From JAJXXT01 sp963764465 (GTDB taxonomy: Bacteria; Pseudomonadota; Alphaproteobacteria; Acetobacterales; Acetobacteraceae): a stretch of DNA of 64,000 bases. The stretch spans positions 682,001 to 746,000 of the forward strand of contig CAVXSO010000007.1 of the NCBI GenBank assembly GCA_963764465.1, written 5' to 3'. The translations under genes and the position numbers were made by a program. This document shows positions 52,672 to 61,536 of this stretch, one piece after another (positions within the stretch are counted from its first letter, which is position 1; every line of letters starts with the position of its first letter). Below the pieces are notes generated by a model, which did no database searches, was not told the origin of the DNA, and saw nothing but the letters and a program-made list of their open reading frames with translations.

Positions 52672-55436
52672 AGCGGAGCGCGCGCGTGCCAGGCGGTCGC
52701 GTCCTGCGCGGCGCGCAGCGCCTCAAGCCAGCGATGGCCATGGCCGAGATCGGGTTCGAGATGGGCGCCTTCCGCCCATTCGTTCCACGCGTTGACGAAC
52801 AGCATCCGACGCTCGCCGTACAGGAGCGCACGCGCCTCCGCGAGCTTTGCCTCGATATAGGCGCGGAACGCCTCGGGAGTTGCACCCTCGAAATCGGTAC
52901 CCTGCAGCGGCTGGCGCGGCGTGTTGTCCCAGTCCGGGAAAACCGCGGGGTAGCGCGTATAGGGCACCGTATCGCGACCGACGAAGGCAGCCACAGTCCC
53001 GGGATAATCGAAACGGTAGCCATCCCAGCCGGGCTTGATCACCTCCGCCTCGCCGCCGGCGGGCACGGCGCGGCCGTGCGGGGGAAACTCCACCGACGCA
53101 TCGAAGCCCAGATCGGCGGGGCGGATGCCGCGGTCCACCGCCTCCATCCCTTCCACGGCCACGAGGTGCAGCCCGGGGAATCCCGCCTCGTCGAACGCGG
53201 CCCGGGCACGCGCCGCGAACGCCCTGGCGTCCGGCAGCAGCAGCGGGCGGTAGACCAGGAACATCGGCTTGCCGTCCACCCGGATGTAACGGGGATCGGC
53301 GGCCTGGGCGACGGCATCGGCCACGATGGAGCCGAGCGTTTCGTCATCGTAACGCTGCTCCAGCAGGATCTCCCGCTCGCCGCCATCCCAGTGGCGCGTC
53401 CAGTTCTCGTTGGCCCAGCACAGGCACCAGCGGAACGGGATCTCGGGATGCGCGCGCACTGTCTCGAGCGGGCTGGTCAGTACCCGACGCTCACCGAAAT
53501 TGTAGGAATAGACGACAAATCCCTCGACGCCATACCGCGCGGCGAGTGCGGCCTGGCGCGCCAGGGCCGTGGGCGAGGTCAGATCGTAGTAGCCGAGATC
53601 GGCGGGTAGGTGCGGCTGGTAGTGGCGCGTGTGGCTCGGGCGGGCGCGCGCGACGTTGTGCCACTCCGTGAAGCCGGCGCCCCACCACAGGTCGTTCTCC
53701 GGGATCGCGTGGAATTGCGGCAGGTAGAAGGCGAGCACGCGCACCTTGTGCTGGGCCGCCAGCACCGCCCCCCACCGCTCGGCGAGCTTCTGCTGGTTGG
53801 CGCGAATCGCGGCGAGGCGGCGCGCTTCGCTCGCGCGCCCGGTGCTGACCGAAAGCCGGTGCACGACGACGGCAGAGGCAACGTAACGGATGCGCAGTCC
53901 TTTCTGCACCAGGCGCAGGCAGAGATCGGCGTCCTCGCAATAGGCCGGCGCGAAGTGTGGGTCGAACAGGCGCGCGCCCGTGGCGGCGCGACGCACCAAC
54001 AGGGCCGCGCCGGAGCAGTAGGCGACATCGCGATCATGGCAGTAGCCACCCTCGCGCGGGTCCGCGAAAAGCCCGACCATCGAGCTCTCGCCGTTGGGCG
54101 AAAGCGTGCAGCCGGCCTCCTGCAGGCGCCCGTCGGCATAGATCAGCTTGGCACCGGCGGCCCCGATCGTGGCATCGGCGTCCAGCGCCATGACCAGCTC
54201 GTCGATCGCGCCTGGTTGCGGTTGCGTATCGTTGTTGAGCAGCAGCACGTATTCGCCGCGGCAGATATCGAACCCGGCGTTGCACGCGGCGATGAACCCG
54301 CCGTTCGTCGCCTGGCACAGCAGGCGCAGGCCCGCCACGTCCGAAAACAATCCCGCCGCCGGATCGGTGGAGGCGTCGTCCACCAAGACGATCTCGAACG
54401 GTGTCTCGGGCGGGCTCGCGGCCAGGGCCATCAGGCACTCAACGGTGATGGCGATCTCGTTGTAGACAGGAATCAGGATCGAGACACGCGGCCTCGCAGA
54501 GGCGGCAAAGGCGAGCGACCTCAGTTCCTGCGCTGGATCCTCGCAGACGAAGAGGTCGGGCGCGGTGACACGCACGGATTCCTTGCGGGCCTGCCGCCGA
54601 TGCGCCAGCAGGTTGCGTACGGCCGCATCGTCGCGCAGCAGCGTCTCGCGATCCTGTGCCGGCAACCGTCCGGTCGCGGATGAAACAAAACCCGACGTCG
54701 CCGCCGCTTCGAGGGGCGATGGGCGCAACTGCCGCTGCTCACGCTGCCCGCGCGTAAGAAAGTGGCGCAGCGGCGGAACGCGCGCGACCGCGACATCCGG
54801 GTAGCGGCGCCAGTAATCACGGCCATCGAAATCCGGCCCCGGCGCGCGGGCCTCGAGGTCGCCGCCAACGATGAAGTGGCGCAACGCGCCATAGGGATCG
54901 CGCGGCGCGTCCAGGTTGCGCTCGGCATACCAGGCGGGATCGAGGAGCGGGTTGGGCCGGTGGCCCGTCCAGATTCCCTTCAGCAGAAAGGACCGCAGCA
55001 AACCCTGCGCCGGCGCCTCCGGGCCAAGCTGCTCGCGGTAGAATTGCGGATCGAAATATGGGCCCGGCGGCGACAGATCGAGCTCGAGCAGGTCGACGAG
55101 TTTCTCGATCGACGGCGGCGTGCCCAAAATGACCGGGTCCTGCTCGAGCAGCCAGGCCAGGTCGATGAGCGGATGCGGCGAGCGCCCCTCCGCGAAGCCC
55201 ACATCGAGGAAATGCAGCAGCGGGTCGGTGCCGTCCTGCATCAACTCCGGATTCGTCGCGAGGTAGAAGAGCGGGTCCAGATATGGCGAGAGCACCGGGC
55301 GGCGGCGCAACGGTAGCGCGAGGTAGCGCTGCACCGTACCGAGATCGGCGCGGGTTCCCCCGAGTGCCCCGCGATAGGCCGCCTCGTCCACGAACGGCAG
55401 GCACAGCAGCCTGTGCACCCGCATGAGGTCGTTCAT
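52668..55436 (-). CDS. Large fusion: repeat module, GT2 glycosyltransferase and WbsX-like domain
   Basis: The 922-residue protein has three parts. Residues 50-240 contain about four copies of a degenerate motif such as LFYLATNPELMQDGTDPLLH ending in GFAEGR or similar. Residues 315-550 are a GT2 domain: RVSILIPVYNEIAITVECLM, VLVDDASTDPAAGLF and LLLNNDTQPQPGAIDEL. Residues 570-905 form a WbsX-type glycosyl-hydrolase 99-like domain: VLAFYLPQFHAIPENDLWWG, AGFTEWHNVARARP, CLCWANENWTRHWDG and MLFVNAWNEWAEGAHLEPD. Such proteins occur in O-antigen or capsule loci. There is no signal peptide. It is coupled to the GT-B gene. Confidence 0.85.
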   Translation of the reverse strand: MNDLMRVHRLLCLPFVDEAAYRGALGGTRADLGTVQRYLALPLRRRPVLSPYLDPLFYLATNPELMQDGTDPLLHFLDVGFAEGRSPHPLIDLAWLLEQDPVILGTPPSIEKLVDLLELDLSPPGPYFDPQFYREQLGPEAPAQGLLRSFLLKGIWTGHRPNPLLDPAWYAERNLDAPRDPYGALRHFIVGGDLEARAPGPDFDGRDYWRRYPDVAVARVPPLRHFLTRGQREQRQLRPSPLEAAATSGFVSSATGRLPAQDRETLLRDDAAVRNLLAHRRQARKESVRVTAPDLFVCEDPAQELRSLAFAASARPRVSILIPVYNEIAITVECLMALAASPPETPFEIVLVDDASTDPAAGLFSDVAGLRLLCQATNGGFIAACNAGFDICRGEYVLLLNNDTQPQPGAIDELVMALDADATIGAAGAKLIYADGRLQEAGCTLSPNGESSMVGLFADPREGGYCHDRDVAYCSGAALLVRRAATGARLFDPHFAPAYCEDADLCLRLVQKGLRIRYVASAVVVHRLSVSTGRASEARRLAAIRANQQKLAERWGAVLAAQHKVRVLAFYLPQFHAIPENDLWWGAGFTEWHNVARARPSHTRHYQPHLPADLGYYDLTSPTALARQAALAARYGVEGFVVYSYNFGERRVLTSPLETVRAHPEIPFRWCLCWANENWTRHWDGGEREILLEQRYDDETLGSIVADAVAQAADPRYIRVDGKPMFLVYRPLLLPDARAFAARARAAFDEAGFPGLHLVAVEGMEAVDRGIRPADLGFDASVEFPPHGRAVPAGGEAEVIKPGWDGYRFDYPGTVAAFVGRDTVPYTRYPAVFPDWDNTPRQPLQGTDFEGATPEAFRAYIEAKLAEARALLYGERRMLFVNAWNEWAEGAHLEPDLGHGHRWLEALRAAQDATAWHARAPL

Positions 55437-55491
55437 CGGCGTGGCCCGCGCATCGTGGCCTCCGTGCTATCCCCGACGCGTCGCCGCAACC

Positions 55492-55983
55492 TCAGACCCG
55501 CGCCTCGTCTCGCAAAACCGCAAACCAGGATTCGATCAACTCCAGAACGGCGGGGTTCGGCACGCGGCCTTCCGCGATGCCAGCCCGCATGTAATGCTCC
55601 GTGCCCGAGGAAACATCGCCGCGCAAGATCGCCTGCGCCACGTCCGGATACGTCGTCGTGTAATAGGCCTCGTCCACTTCCGGGCGGCTGGCGATTCGCC
55701 CCTCGAAGAACCCGACCTGGATGAAATGCGTCCGCATGTCCTGGATCACGCCCGCCGCATGCGCCTCGGCAAGATCGGGATAATGCGAGAGGTAGAACGC
55801 CTCGTCGAACCGCAGCGAGGCGGCCAGCGTCATCAGCAGCTTGCGCAACAGCCGTGCATCGATCGCGATCTTTGCCCGGCTGTTGAGGCGATCACGCCCG
55901 ATGCGCAGCGCCTGCAGGAGAAGGTCGATATGCGGCACATATGGCGTCTCGGTCACATGGTCCTCGGTATCGGTTCCGGTCAT
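55492..55983 (-). CDS. Small protein with two copies of the motif found in the neighbouring fusion
   Basis: The 163-residue protein has two copies of a motif: AFYLSHYPDLAEAHAAGVIQ then FIQVGFFEGRIASR, and AYYTTTYPDVAQAILRGDVS then YMRAGIAEGRVPNP. The same pattern (Y-x3-YPD, HF/HY, G-x2-EGR) occurs in the N-terminal part of the downstream GT2-WbsX protein. No enzyme domain is present, so a docking or scaffold role in polysaccharide assembly is possible. ATG 55983 (MTGTDTEDHVTETPYV) was chosen over an upstream in-frame start. Confidence 0.65.
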   Translation of the reverse strand: MTGTDTEDHVTETPYVPHIDLLLQALRIGRDRLNSRAKIAIDARLLRKLLMTLAASLRFDEAFYLSHYPDLAEAHAAGVIQDMRTHFIQVGFFEGRIASRPEVDEAYYTTTYPDVAQAILRGDVSSGTEHYMRAGIAEGRVPNPAVLELIESWFAVLRDEARV

Positions 55984-56098
55984 GCGGGCGGCGTGGCGGC
56001 GACGGCACCCGCAACTTAGCGGCCGCGCCGCATCGCGGCAACGCGCGATCCCGCCGGGCACGCCGGTTTTGTAACGAGATTAAACCTAAACTCCGCCA

Positions 56099-56908
56099 TC
56101 ACCCCTCCGGCACGGGCGGCAGGCCGAGCGAGATTCGCTCCACCTCCGTCATGCCGAACGTCTCGCGGCCCCAACTGACACCCTCGCGCACCACCCGCGC
56201 CGGGACGCCGGCGGCCGCGACGAAGCGCGGGACGGCGCCCTTCACCAGGGCGCGCGCGCCGATGATCGAGCCCATGCCGATCCGGCTCGCGCCGTGCAGC
56301 AGCGCGTCCTGCCCGAGCCAGACATGACGCTCGAGGATCGTGTTGACGGGATCGCGGCCGATGCGCCTTCCGCTCCCGATCTCGTGGATCGCGTGCATGT
56401 CGTGGTTGCGAATCCAGACGCCCGCGGAAATCAGCGCATCGTCGCCGATCATCACGCCCTGGCCGGTACCCTCGATCTCTATCGAGCAGCCCACCGCGGA
56501 GGCGCCCTCGCCCCAGAGCAGGAATTGCCGGTCGGAACGCAGGAAGATGTCCTGAAGCGACACATAGGCATCGCCAATGGCGGCGAACAGCACCGCGGCA
56601 TCGGAGCCGAGCATGCGGATGTTCGCGTGCAGATTGCCGCCGGCGGAACGATTGTCAAAAAATAAGAGGCTGTTGCGCCCGCCGGTCTGCACCCGGATGC
56701 GACCGACCGGTCGCTCGGGGTCCGTCACCACGATCGTGAGGTCGGCCTGGCCGACGGCCTCGATGCCAAGCGCCTGCGCCTCGGCGTCAGAGGCGGTGTA
56801 GAGCGAAAATTCGCAATTCTCGTAGCTGCCGGCGTGCAGTGCCGTCACGCTTGGGTCAAGCGCCGCCAGCAGACCCGCTTCCGTTTCGCCATGTAGTCCC
56901 GGAACCAT
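56099..56908 (-). CDS. Acyltransferase-like protein with left-handed beta-helix
   Basis: The 269-residue protein has hexapeptide-type repeats in its second half: GVMIGDDALISAGVWIRNHD, HVWLGQDALLHGASRIGMGS and IIGARALVKGAVPRFVAAAG, followed by GVPARVVREG, the usual end of an O-acyltransferase domain. The N-terminal 100 residues lack a clear match. It may acetylate or acylate the polysaccharide. It lies 116 bp upstream of the 163-residue gene on the same strand. Its start lies about 300 bp from the divergent rfb operon. Confidence 0.72.
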   Translation of the reverse strand: MVPGLHGETEAGLLAALDPSVTALHAGSYENCEFSLYTASDAEAQALGIEAVGQADLTIVVTDPERPVGRIRVQTGGRNSLLFFDNRSAGGNLHANIRMLGSDAAVLFAAIGDAYVSLQDIFLRSDRQFLLWGEGASAVGCSIEIEGTGQGVMIGDDALISAGVWIRNHDMHAIHEIGSGRRIGRDPVNTILERHVWLGQDALLHGASRIGMGSIIGARALVKGAVPRFVAAAGVPARVVREGVSWGRETFGMTEVERISLGLPPVPEG

Positions 56909-57206
56909 TCACGTCTCCGCCCCCCGGAGCACGGTACCGCCGGATGCCCTCGTGGGCCCGGAACGGTCATGCCCTGGACAATTCAGTTTCGCGGGCCCGT
57001 TCACGCCAAGCGGCGATGGCTGGCGCAAACGTGGCCTGGACGCGCGGCATCGGGTGCCGGCGGCCCACGAGATTTGTGGCGCATCCCCGCCCCATGGCCA
57101 AGGGGCGGCGCCGGGATTTTCGGCGGCCCCGGGTTGCCGCTCGGTTTGCGGACTGCCACAACCGGCGCACGGCGAGGGATGACCGGGACGGGAGATTCGA
57201 GGCGCG
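56909..57206. other. 298-bp divergent intergenic region with no recognised gene
   Basis: The region separates the minus-strand acyltransferase-like gene and the plus-strand rfbB. It is GC-rich. All frames tested by eye lack a supported gene. Promoters for both sides should lie here, but no convincing -35/-10 pair was found. The rfbB start has GGGAGA upstream. Confidence 0.6.
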
Positions 57207-58280
57207 ATGCGGGTCTTGGTGACGGGAGGATGCGGCTTTATCGGCTCGGCCGTGATTCGCCACCTGCTGGCGCACACTGCCCACGAAGTCGTGACCGTGG
57301 ACAAGCTGACATATGCTGCCTCGCCGGAAGCGATCGGGGTGGCGGACGGCAACAAGAGGCACCGGCTGGTGGTCGCCGATATCGCCGATATCGACGCGAT
57401 GCGCGACGTGTTCGCCACGGCGCGGCCGGACGCGGTGATGCATCTCGCCGCGGAGACGCATGTCGACCGCTCGATCGACGGGCCGGGCCCCTTCATCCAG
57501 ACCAACGTCGTCGGCACGCTCACCCTGCTCGAGGTCGCGCGCGAGCACTGGCTGCGGCTGGACGAGGCGGCGCGAGCCACGTTCCGCTTCCACCACATCT
57601 CGACCGATGAAGTGTTCGGCGCCCTCGGCCCGCAGGATCCGCCGTTCACGGAAGCGACCGCCTACGATCCGCGCAGCCCCTATTCGGCGAGCAAGGCAGC
57701 CTCCGACCACCTGGTGCGGGCGTGGCGTCACACCTATGCGCTGCCGACGCTGGTTTCCAACACCGCCAACAATTACGGCCCGTGGCAGTTCCCCGAGAAG
57801 CTGATCCCGCTGGTGCTGATCGCAGCCCTGGAGGGGCGGCCGATCCCGGTCTACGGCGACGGCTCCAACCGCCGCGACTGGATCCATGTCGAGGACCACG
57901 CCGCCGCCCTGGTCGCGGTGCTGGAGCGCGGGCAGCCGGGCGCCACCTACGCGCTCGGCGCGCACCAGCCGCGCAGCAACCTCGAGGTGGTCGAGGCGAT
58001 CTGTGCGGCACTCGACCAGCGCCTGCCCGATCCCGCGGGGCCGAGGCGGCGGCTCATCACCTTTGTCGCCGACCGTCCGGGCCACGATTTCCGTTACGAA
58101 ATCGACCCGTCCTTCGCGATGGAGGCACTGGCGCTCGAGCCGATGCGCGACTTCGAAACCGGACTAGGCCAGACCGTCGATTGGTATCTCGGCAACCGCG
58201 CCTGGTGGGAGGCGTTGCGGGCGCGAGGCGCCGTCGTGCGGCGAGGCCTTGGGCAAGGGGGATCGAAGAGCGCGGCATGA
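57207..58280 (+). CDS. rfbB: dTDP-glucose 4,6-dehydratase
   Basis: The 357-residue SDR converts dTDP-glucose to dTDP-4-keto-6-deoxyglucose. It has VTGGCGFIGSAVIRHLLAHT (Rossmann GxxGxxG), HLAAETHVDRSIDGPGPFIQ with the catalytic His-Val-Asp-Arg-Ser, STDEVFGALG, and YSASKAASDHLVRAW (YxxxK). NNYGPWQFPEKLIPLVLIAA is the substrate loop. It heads the four-gene rfbBACD operon; the stop overlaps rfbA by 4 bp (ATGA). Confidence 0.97.
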   Translation: MRVLVTGGCGFIGSAVIRHLLAHTAHEVVTVDKLTYAASPEAIGVADGNKRHRLVVADIADIDAMRDVFATARPDAVMHLAAETHVDRSIDGPGPFIQTNVVGTLTLLEVAREHWLRLDEAARATFRFHHISTDEVFGALGPQDPPFTEATAYDPRSPYSASKAASDHLVRAWRHTYALPTLVSNTANNYGPWQFPEKLIPLVLIAALEGRPIPVYGDGSNRRDWIHVEDHAAALVAVLERGQPGATYALGAHQPRSNLEVVEAICAALDQRLPDPAGPRRRLITFVADRPGHDFRYEIDPSFAMEALALEPMRDFETGLGQTVDWYLGNRAWWEALRARGAVVRRGLGQGGSKSAA

Positions 58281-59152
58281 AGGGGATTCTCCTGGCCGGC
58301 GGTTCCGGCACGCGGCTGCATCCGATGACGCGCGCGGCATCGAAACAGATGCTGCCGATCTACGACAAGCCGATGATCTACTACCCGCTCAGCGTGCTGA
58401 TGCTCGCGGGCATCCGGGAGATCATGGTGATCTCCACGCCCGAGGACCTGCCGCAGTTCCGCCGCCTGCTCGGCAGCGGCGAGGACATCGGCGTCAGCTT
58501 CGCCTATGCCGAGCAGCCGAAACCCGATGGCCTGGCTCAGGCGTTTCATATCGGGCGAGACTGGATCGCGGGCGAGGCCTGCGCGCTGGCGCTCGGTGAC
58601 AACCTCGTGTTCGGCGAGCATCTCTCGCGGCTGCTGCGCGCCTCCGCGGCACGGCAGAGCGGGGCCACCGTCTTCGCCTACCAGGTGCGCGACCCGGAAC
58701 GATACGGTGTCGTTACCATGGACGCCGATGGCAGGCCGGTCGCAATCATCGAGAAGCCGAGGGAAGCGCCATCCAACTGGGCCGTCATCGGGCTCTATTT
58801 CTACGACAAGCGCGTCTGCGACCTCGCGGCCCGCGTCCGGCCCTCGGCGCGCGGGGAATTCGAGATCACCGACCTCAACCAGATGTACCTTGAGATGGGC
58901 GAGCTCAATGTCGAGAAGCTCGGCCGCGGCGCCGCCTGGCTCGACGCCGGCACGCCCGACTCGCTCCTGCAGGCGGCGACCTTCGTGCAGACCATCCAGG
59001 CGCGCCAGGGCATGCTGGTCGGCTGCCCGGAGGAAGTGGCGTTCCGCATGGGCTGGATCGACGCCGACCGGCTCGGCGCCCACGCGCAGCGGCTGCGCAA
59101 CACGGAACTCGGCCGCGTGCTGACACTGCTCGCGCGCGGGGAGCAGGAATAG
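58277..59152 (+). CDS. rfbA: Glucose-1-phosphate thymidylyltransferase
   Basis: The 291-residue enzyme makes dTDP-glucose from dTTP and glucose-1-phosphate. Diagnostic parts are MKGILLAGGSGTRLHPMTRA, ASKQMLPIYDKPMIYYPLSV, EQPKPDGLAQAFHIGRDWIA and FEITDLNQMYLEMGELNVEK. This is the first committed step of dTDP-rhamnose synthesis. The start overlaps the rfbB stop and the next gene starts 2 bp after its end. Confidence 0.97.
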   Translation: MKGILLAGGSGTRLHPMTRAASKQMLPIYDKPMIYYPLSVLMLAGIREIMVISTPEDLPQFRRLLGSGEDIGVSFAYAEQPKPDGLAQAFHIGRDWIAGEACALALGDNLVFGEHLSRLLRASAARQSGATVFAYQVRDPERYGVVTMDADGRPVAIIEKPREAPSNWAVIGLYFYDKRVCDLAARVRPSARGEFEITDLNQMYLEMGELNVEKLGRGAAWLDAGTPDSLLQAATFVQTIQARQGMLVGCPEEVAFRMGWIDADRLGAHAQRLRNTELGRVLTLLARGEQE

Positions 59153-59154
59153 CG

Positions 59155-59709
59155 ATGCAGGCCGAGCGCCTCGCCATCGCGGACGTCATCCTGGTGAAGC
59201 CGCCGCGATTCGCGGATTCGCGCGGCTGGTTCAGCGAGGCCTGGAACGCGCGGCGCTTCGCGGAGGCCGGCATCCCAGGCCCGTTCGTCCAGGACAACCA
59301 GAGCTTCTCGGCACGGCCGGGCACGGTGCGCGGCCTGCACTGCCAGGTCGGGGCGAACGCGCAGGGCAAGCTGGTCCGCGTGCTGGCAGGGCGCATCTGG
59401 GACGTGGCAGTCGATATCCGCCGCGGCTCGCCCACCTACGCGCGGCACGTGGCAGCCGAGCTTTCGGCGGAGAACGGCGCGCAGCTCTGGATTCCCGTGG
59501 GCTTCCTGCACGGGTTTTGCACGCTCGAGCCGGCGACGCAGGTGCTCTACAAGGTGACCGCACCCTACGACCGCGAGGCGGAGCGCGGCGTGATCTGGAA
59601 CGATGCCACGCTCGGGGTGCCCTGGCCGGTTGTCGCCGGGGAGGCGGTGTTGTCCGACAAGGATGCGGTGCTGCCGCCACTCGTCGGCGGCGCGTGGTTT
59701 CAGGTGTGA
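59155..59709 (+). CDS. rfbC: dTDP-4-dehydrorhamnose 3,5-epimerase
   Basis: The 184-residue cupin-fold enzyme epimerises C3 and C5 of the 4-keto sugar. It contains FVQDNQSFSARPGTVRGLHC with the catalytic His, KLVRVLAGRIWDVAVDIRRG and WIPVGFLHGFCTLEPATQVL. Its stop overlaps the GTG start of rfbD. No unusual features. Confidence 0.97.
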   Translation: MQAERLAIADVILVKPPRFADSRGWFSEAWNARRFAEAGIPGPFVQDNQSFSARPGTVRGLHCQVGANAQGKLVRVLAGRIWDVAVDIRRGSPTYARHVAAELSAENGAQLWIPVGFLHGFCTLEPATQVLYKVTAPYDREAERGVIWNDATLGVPWPVVAGEAVLSDKDAVLPPLVGGAWFQV

Positions 59710-60569
59710 CCCGGATCCTCGTCACCGGCGCCACCGGCCAGCTCGGGCACGCCATTGCCGAGGCACGCCCGGAGGTGATCGCACTCGACCGTGCCATGCT
59801 GGATTTCGAACGGCCGGCAACGATTGCGGCGGCGCTGGAGGAGCACGCACCCGCGCTGGTGATCAACGCCGCCGCCTACACCGCCGTGGACAAGGCCGAG
59901 ACCGACGCCGAGACAGCGATGCGCGCCAACCGGGACGGACCGGCGGAGCTTGCCCGGTGCTGCGCGGGGCGCGGCATTCCGCTGGTCCATGTCTCCACCG
60001 ACTACGTCTTCGACGGCAACAAGGGCAGGCCCTACGTCGAGACGGACACGCCCAGCCCGACCGGGGTCTATGGCGCCTCCAAGCGCGCGGGGGAGGAGGC
60101 GTTGCTCGCTTCCGGCGCGCGGGCGGTGATCGTGCGCACGGCCTGGGTGTTCTCCGCGACCGGGCGGAATTTTGTGCGCACACTCGTGGCCGCGGCGGCG
60201 AAAACGCCCACCCTGCGCGTCGTCGCGGACCAGCTTGGCTGCCCCACCGCCGCCCCGGACCTCGCGCACGTGCTGCTCGGCATGGCCGACCGGCTGCTCG
60301 GCGGATGGCGCGATGGCTACGCCGGGATCGTGCATGCCGCGGGCGGCGGCGCCACCACGTGGCACGGGCTCGCGGAGGCTCTGTTCGAGGAGCGGGCGCG
60401 GCGCGGCCATCCTGTCCCGGAAGTCCGCCCGATCGGTACCGCCGAATGGCCCACGCCGGTGCGCCGTCCGCCGGATTCACGACTCGACCAGGCGCTGCTG
60501 CTGGCACGCTTCGGTCTCGTGATGCCGCCCTGGCGGGAGGGGCTGGCGAGGGTGGTGGAACGGCTTTGA
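59706..60569 (+). CDS. rfbD: dTDP-4-dehydrorhamnose reductase
   Basis: The 287-residue SDR makes dTDP-L-rhamnose. It begins TRILVTGATGQLGHAIAEAR, and has INAAAYTAVDKAETDAETAM, VSTDYVFDGNKGRPYVETDT and GVYGASKRAGEEALLASGAR (YxxxK). GTG 59706 overlaps the rfbC stop codon (GTGTGA), and the frame stays open upstream within rfbC, so this start is inferred from the family. Its stop overlaps the TTG of the next gene. Confidence 0.95.
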   Translation: MTRILVTGATGQLGHAIAEARPEVIALDRAMLDFERPATIAAALEEHAPALVINAAAYTAVDKAETDAETAMRANRDGPAELARCCAGRGIPLVHVSTDYVFDGNKGRPYVETDTPSPTGVYGASKRAGEEALLASGARAVIVRTAWVFSATGRNFVRTLVAAAAKTPTLRVVADQLGCPTAAPDLAHVLLGMADRLLGGWRDGYAGIVHAAGGGATTWHGLAEALFEERARRGHPVPEVRPIGTAEWPTPVRRPPDSRLDQALLLARFGLVMPPWREGLARVVERL

Positions 60570-61498
60570 CCACGGGCGCGAGCGAGAAGGGCCGCGCGAG
60601 CACGCAGGGCAAGGTGGCCGTTCTGCTCGCGGCGCGGGACGGGGGGCGTTTCTTGCCCGAGCAGCTGGCCAGCCTTGAGACGCAAACCCATCCCTGGGAT
60701 CTGTGGTGGCGTGACGATGGCTCGCGCGATGGCACCGTGGCGCTGCTCGAAGGTGTCGGCCGGCGGGTAAACGGCGGGGCGGTCCTGGGTGGGCCGGGCT
60801 GTTTCTTCGCCCTGCTGCGGGCAGCGGCACCGACCCTCGGGCCGGAGGATTGCGTGGCTTTCTCCGACCAGGACGATGTGTGGATGCCGGAGAAGCTGGC
60901 ACGTGGGGCTGCCGCGCTGGCGCGCGTGCCCGCCGGACGGCCCGCGATGTATGCCGCGCGGCAGATCTACACCGATGCGGGATTGCGCCGGCTCGGCATT
61001 TCATCGCCCGCCCGGGCGCCTGGCTTCCCCACGGCACTGGCGCAGAACGTGGCGACGGGCTGCACCGTGATGCTCAGCGCCGCTGCGGCGAGGCTGGTGG
61101 CGGCGAGCCACCCGCCGGCGATGACGTACCACGATTGGTGGAGCTACATCCTGGTGACCGCGGCCGGCGGCGCGTTCCTGTGGGACGACGAGCCCGTGGT
61201 GCTGTATCGCCAGCACCCGCACAACCTGGTCGGCGCGCCCCAGGGGGCCTGGCACCGCGGCCTCGCGGCTCTGCGCCGGGGGCCGGGTCCCTTCATGCGG
61301 CTGCTGCGCGCGCATCTGGCGGCGCTGGAGGTCGACGGTGCGCTGATTACGCCGGAGGCGCGGGCCATTGTGGCGGTGCTTTCCGCGGCACTCGCGAGCG
61401 GGCGATGGGCGCGACTCAGAGCCCTGAAGACGCCAGGGTTACGACGGCAGACGAATGTCGAGAACCTGCTGTTCCGGCTGTGGTTTCTGATCGGGTAG
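60566..61498 (+). CDS. GT2 glycosyltransferase, rhamnosyltransferase-like
   Basis: The 310-residue protein has VAVLLAARDGGRFLPEQLAS, LWWRDDGSRDGTVALLEGVG and AFSDQDDVWMPEKLARGAAA, the usual GT2 segment of rhamnosyltransferases that take dTDP-rhamnose. TTG 60566 overlaps the rfbD stop (TTGA); GTG 60614 is an alternative that removes 16 residues. The link with rfbBACD supports rhamnose as the donor. The acceptor is unknown. The 38 bp after it contain a CACGCC/GGCGTG hairpin (61521-61535). Confidence 0.85.
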   Translation: MTTGASEKGRASTQGKVAVLLAARDGGRFLPEQLASLETQTHPWDLWWRDDGSRDGTVALLEGVGRRVNGGAVLGGPGCFFALLRAAAPTLGPEDCVAFSDQDDVWMPEKLARGAAALARVPAGRPAMYAARQIYTDAGLRRLGISSPARAPGFPTALAQNVATGCTVMLSAAAARLVAASHPPAMTYHDWWSYILVTAAGGAFLWDDEPVVLYRQHPHNLVGAPQGAWHRGLAALRRGPGPFMRLLRAHLAALEVDGALITPEARAIVAVLSAALASGRWARLRALKTPGLRRQTNVENLLFRLWFLIG

Positions 61499-61520
61499 GC
61501 GCGCCGACGCGCAGCCTGCC

Positions 61521-61535
61521 CACGCCGGCGGCGTG
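61521..61535. terminator. Possible bidirectional terminator hairpin
   Basis: CACGCC and GGCGTG pair around GGC between two convergent stop codons (61498 and 61537). The stem is only six bases and no T-run follows on either side, so it is at most a weak terminator. Confidence 0.35.
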
Positions 61536-61536
61536 C

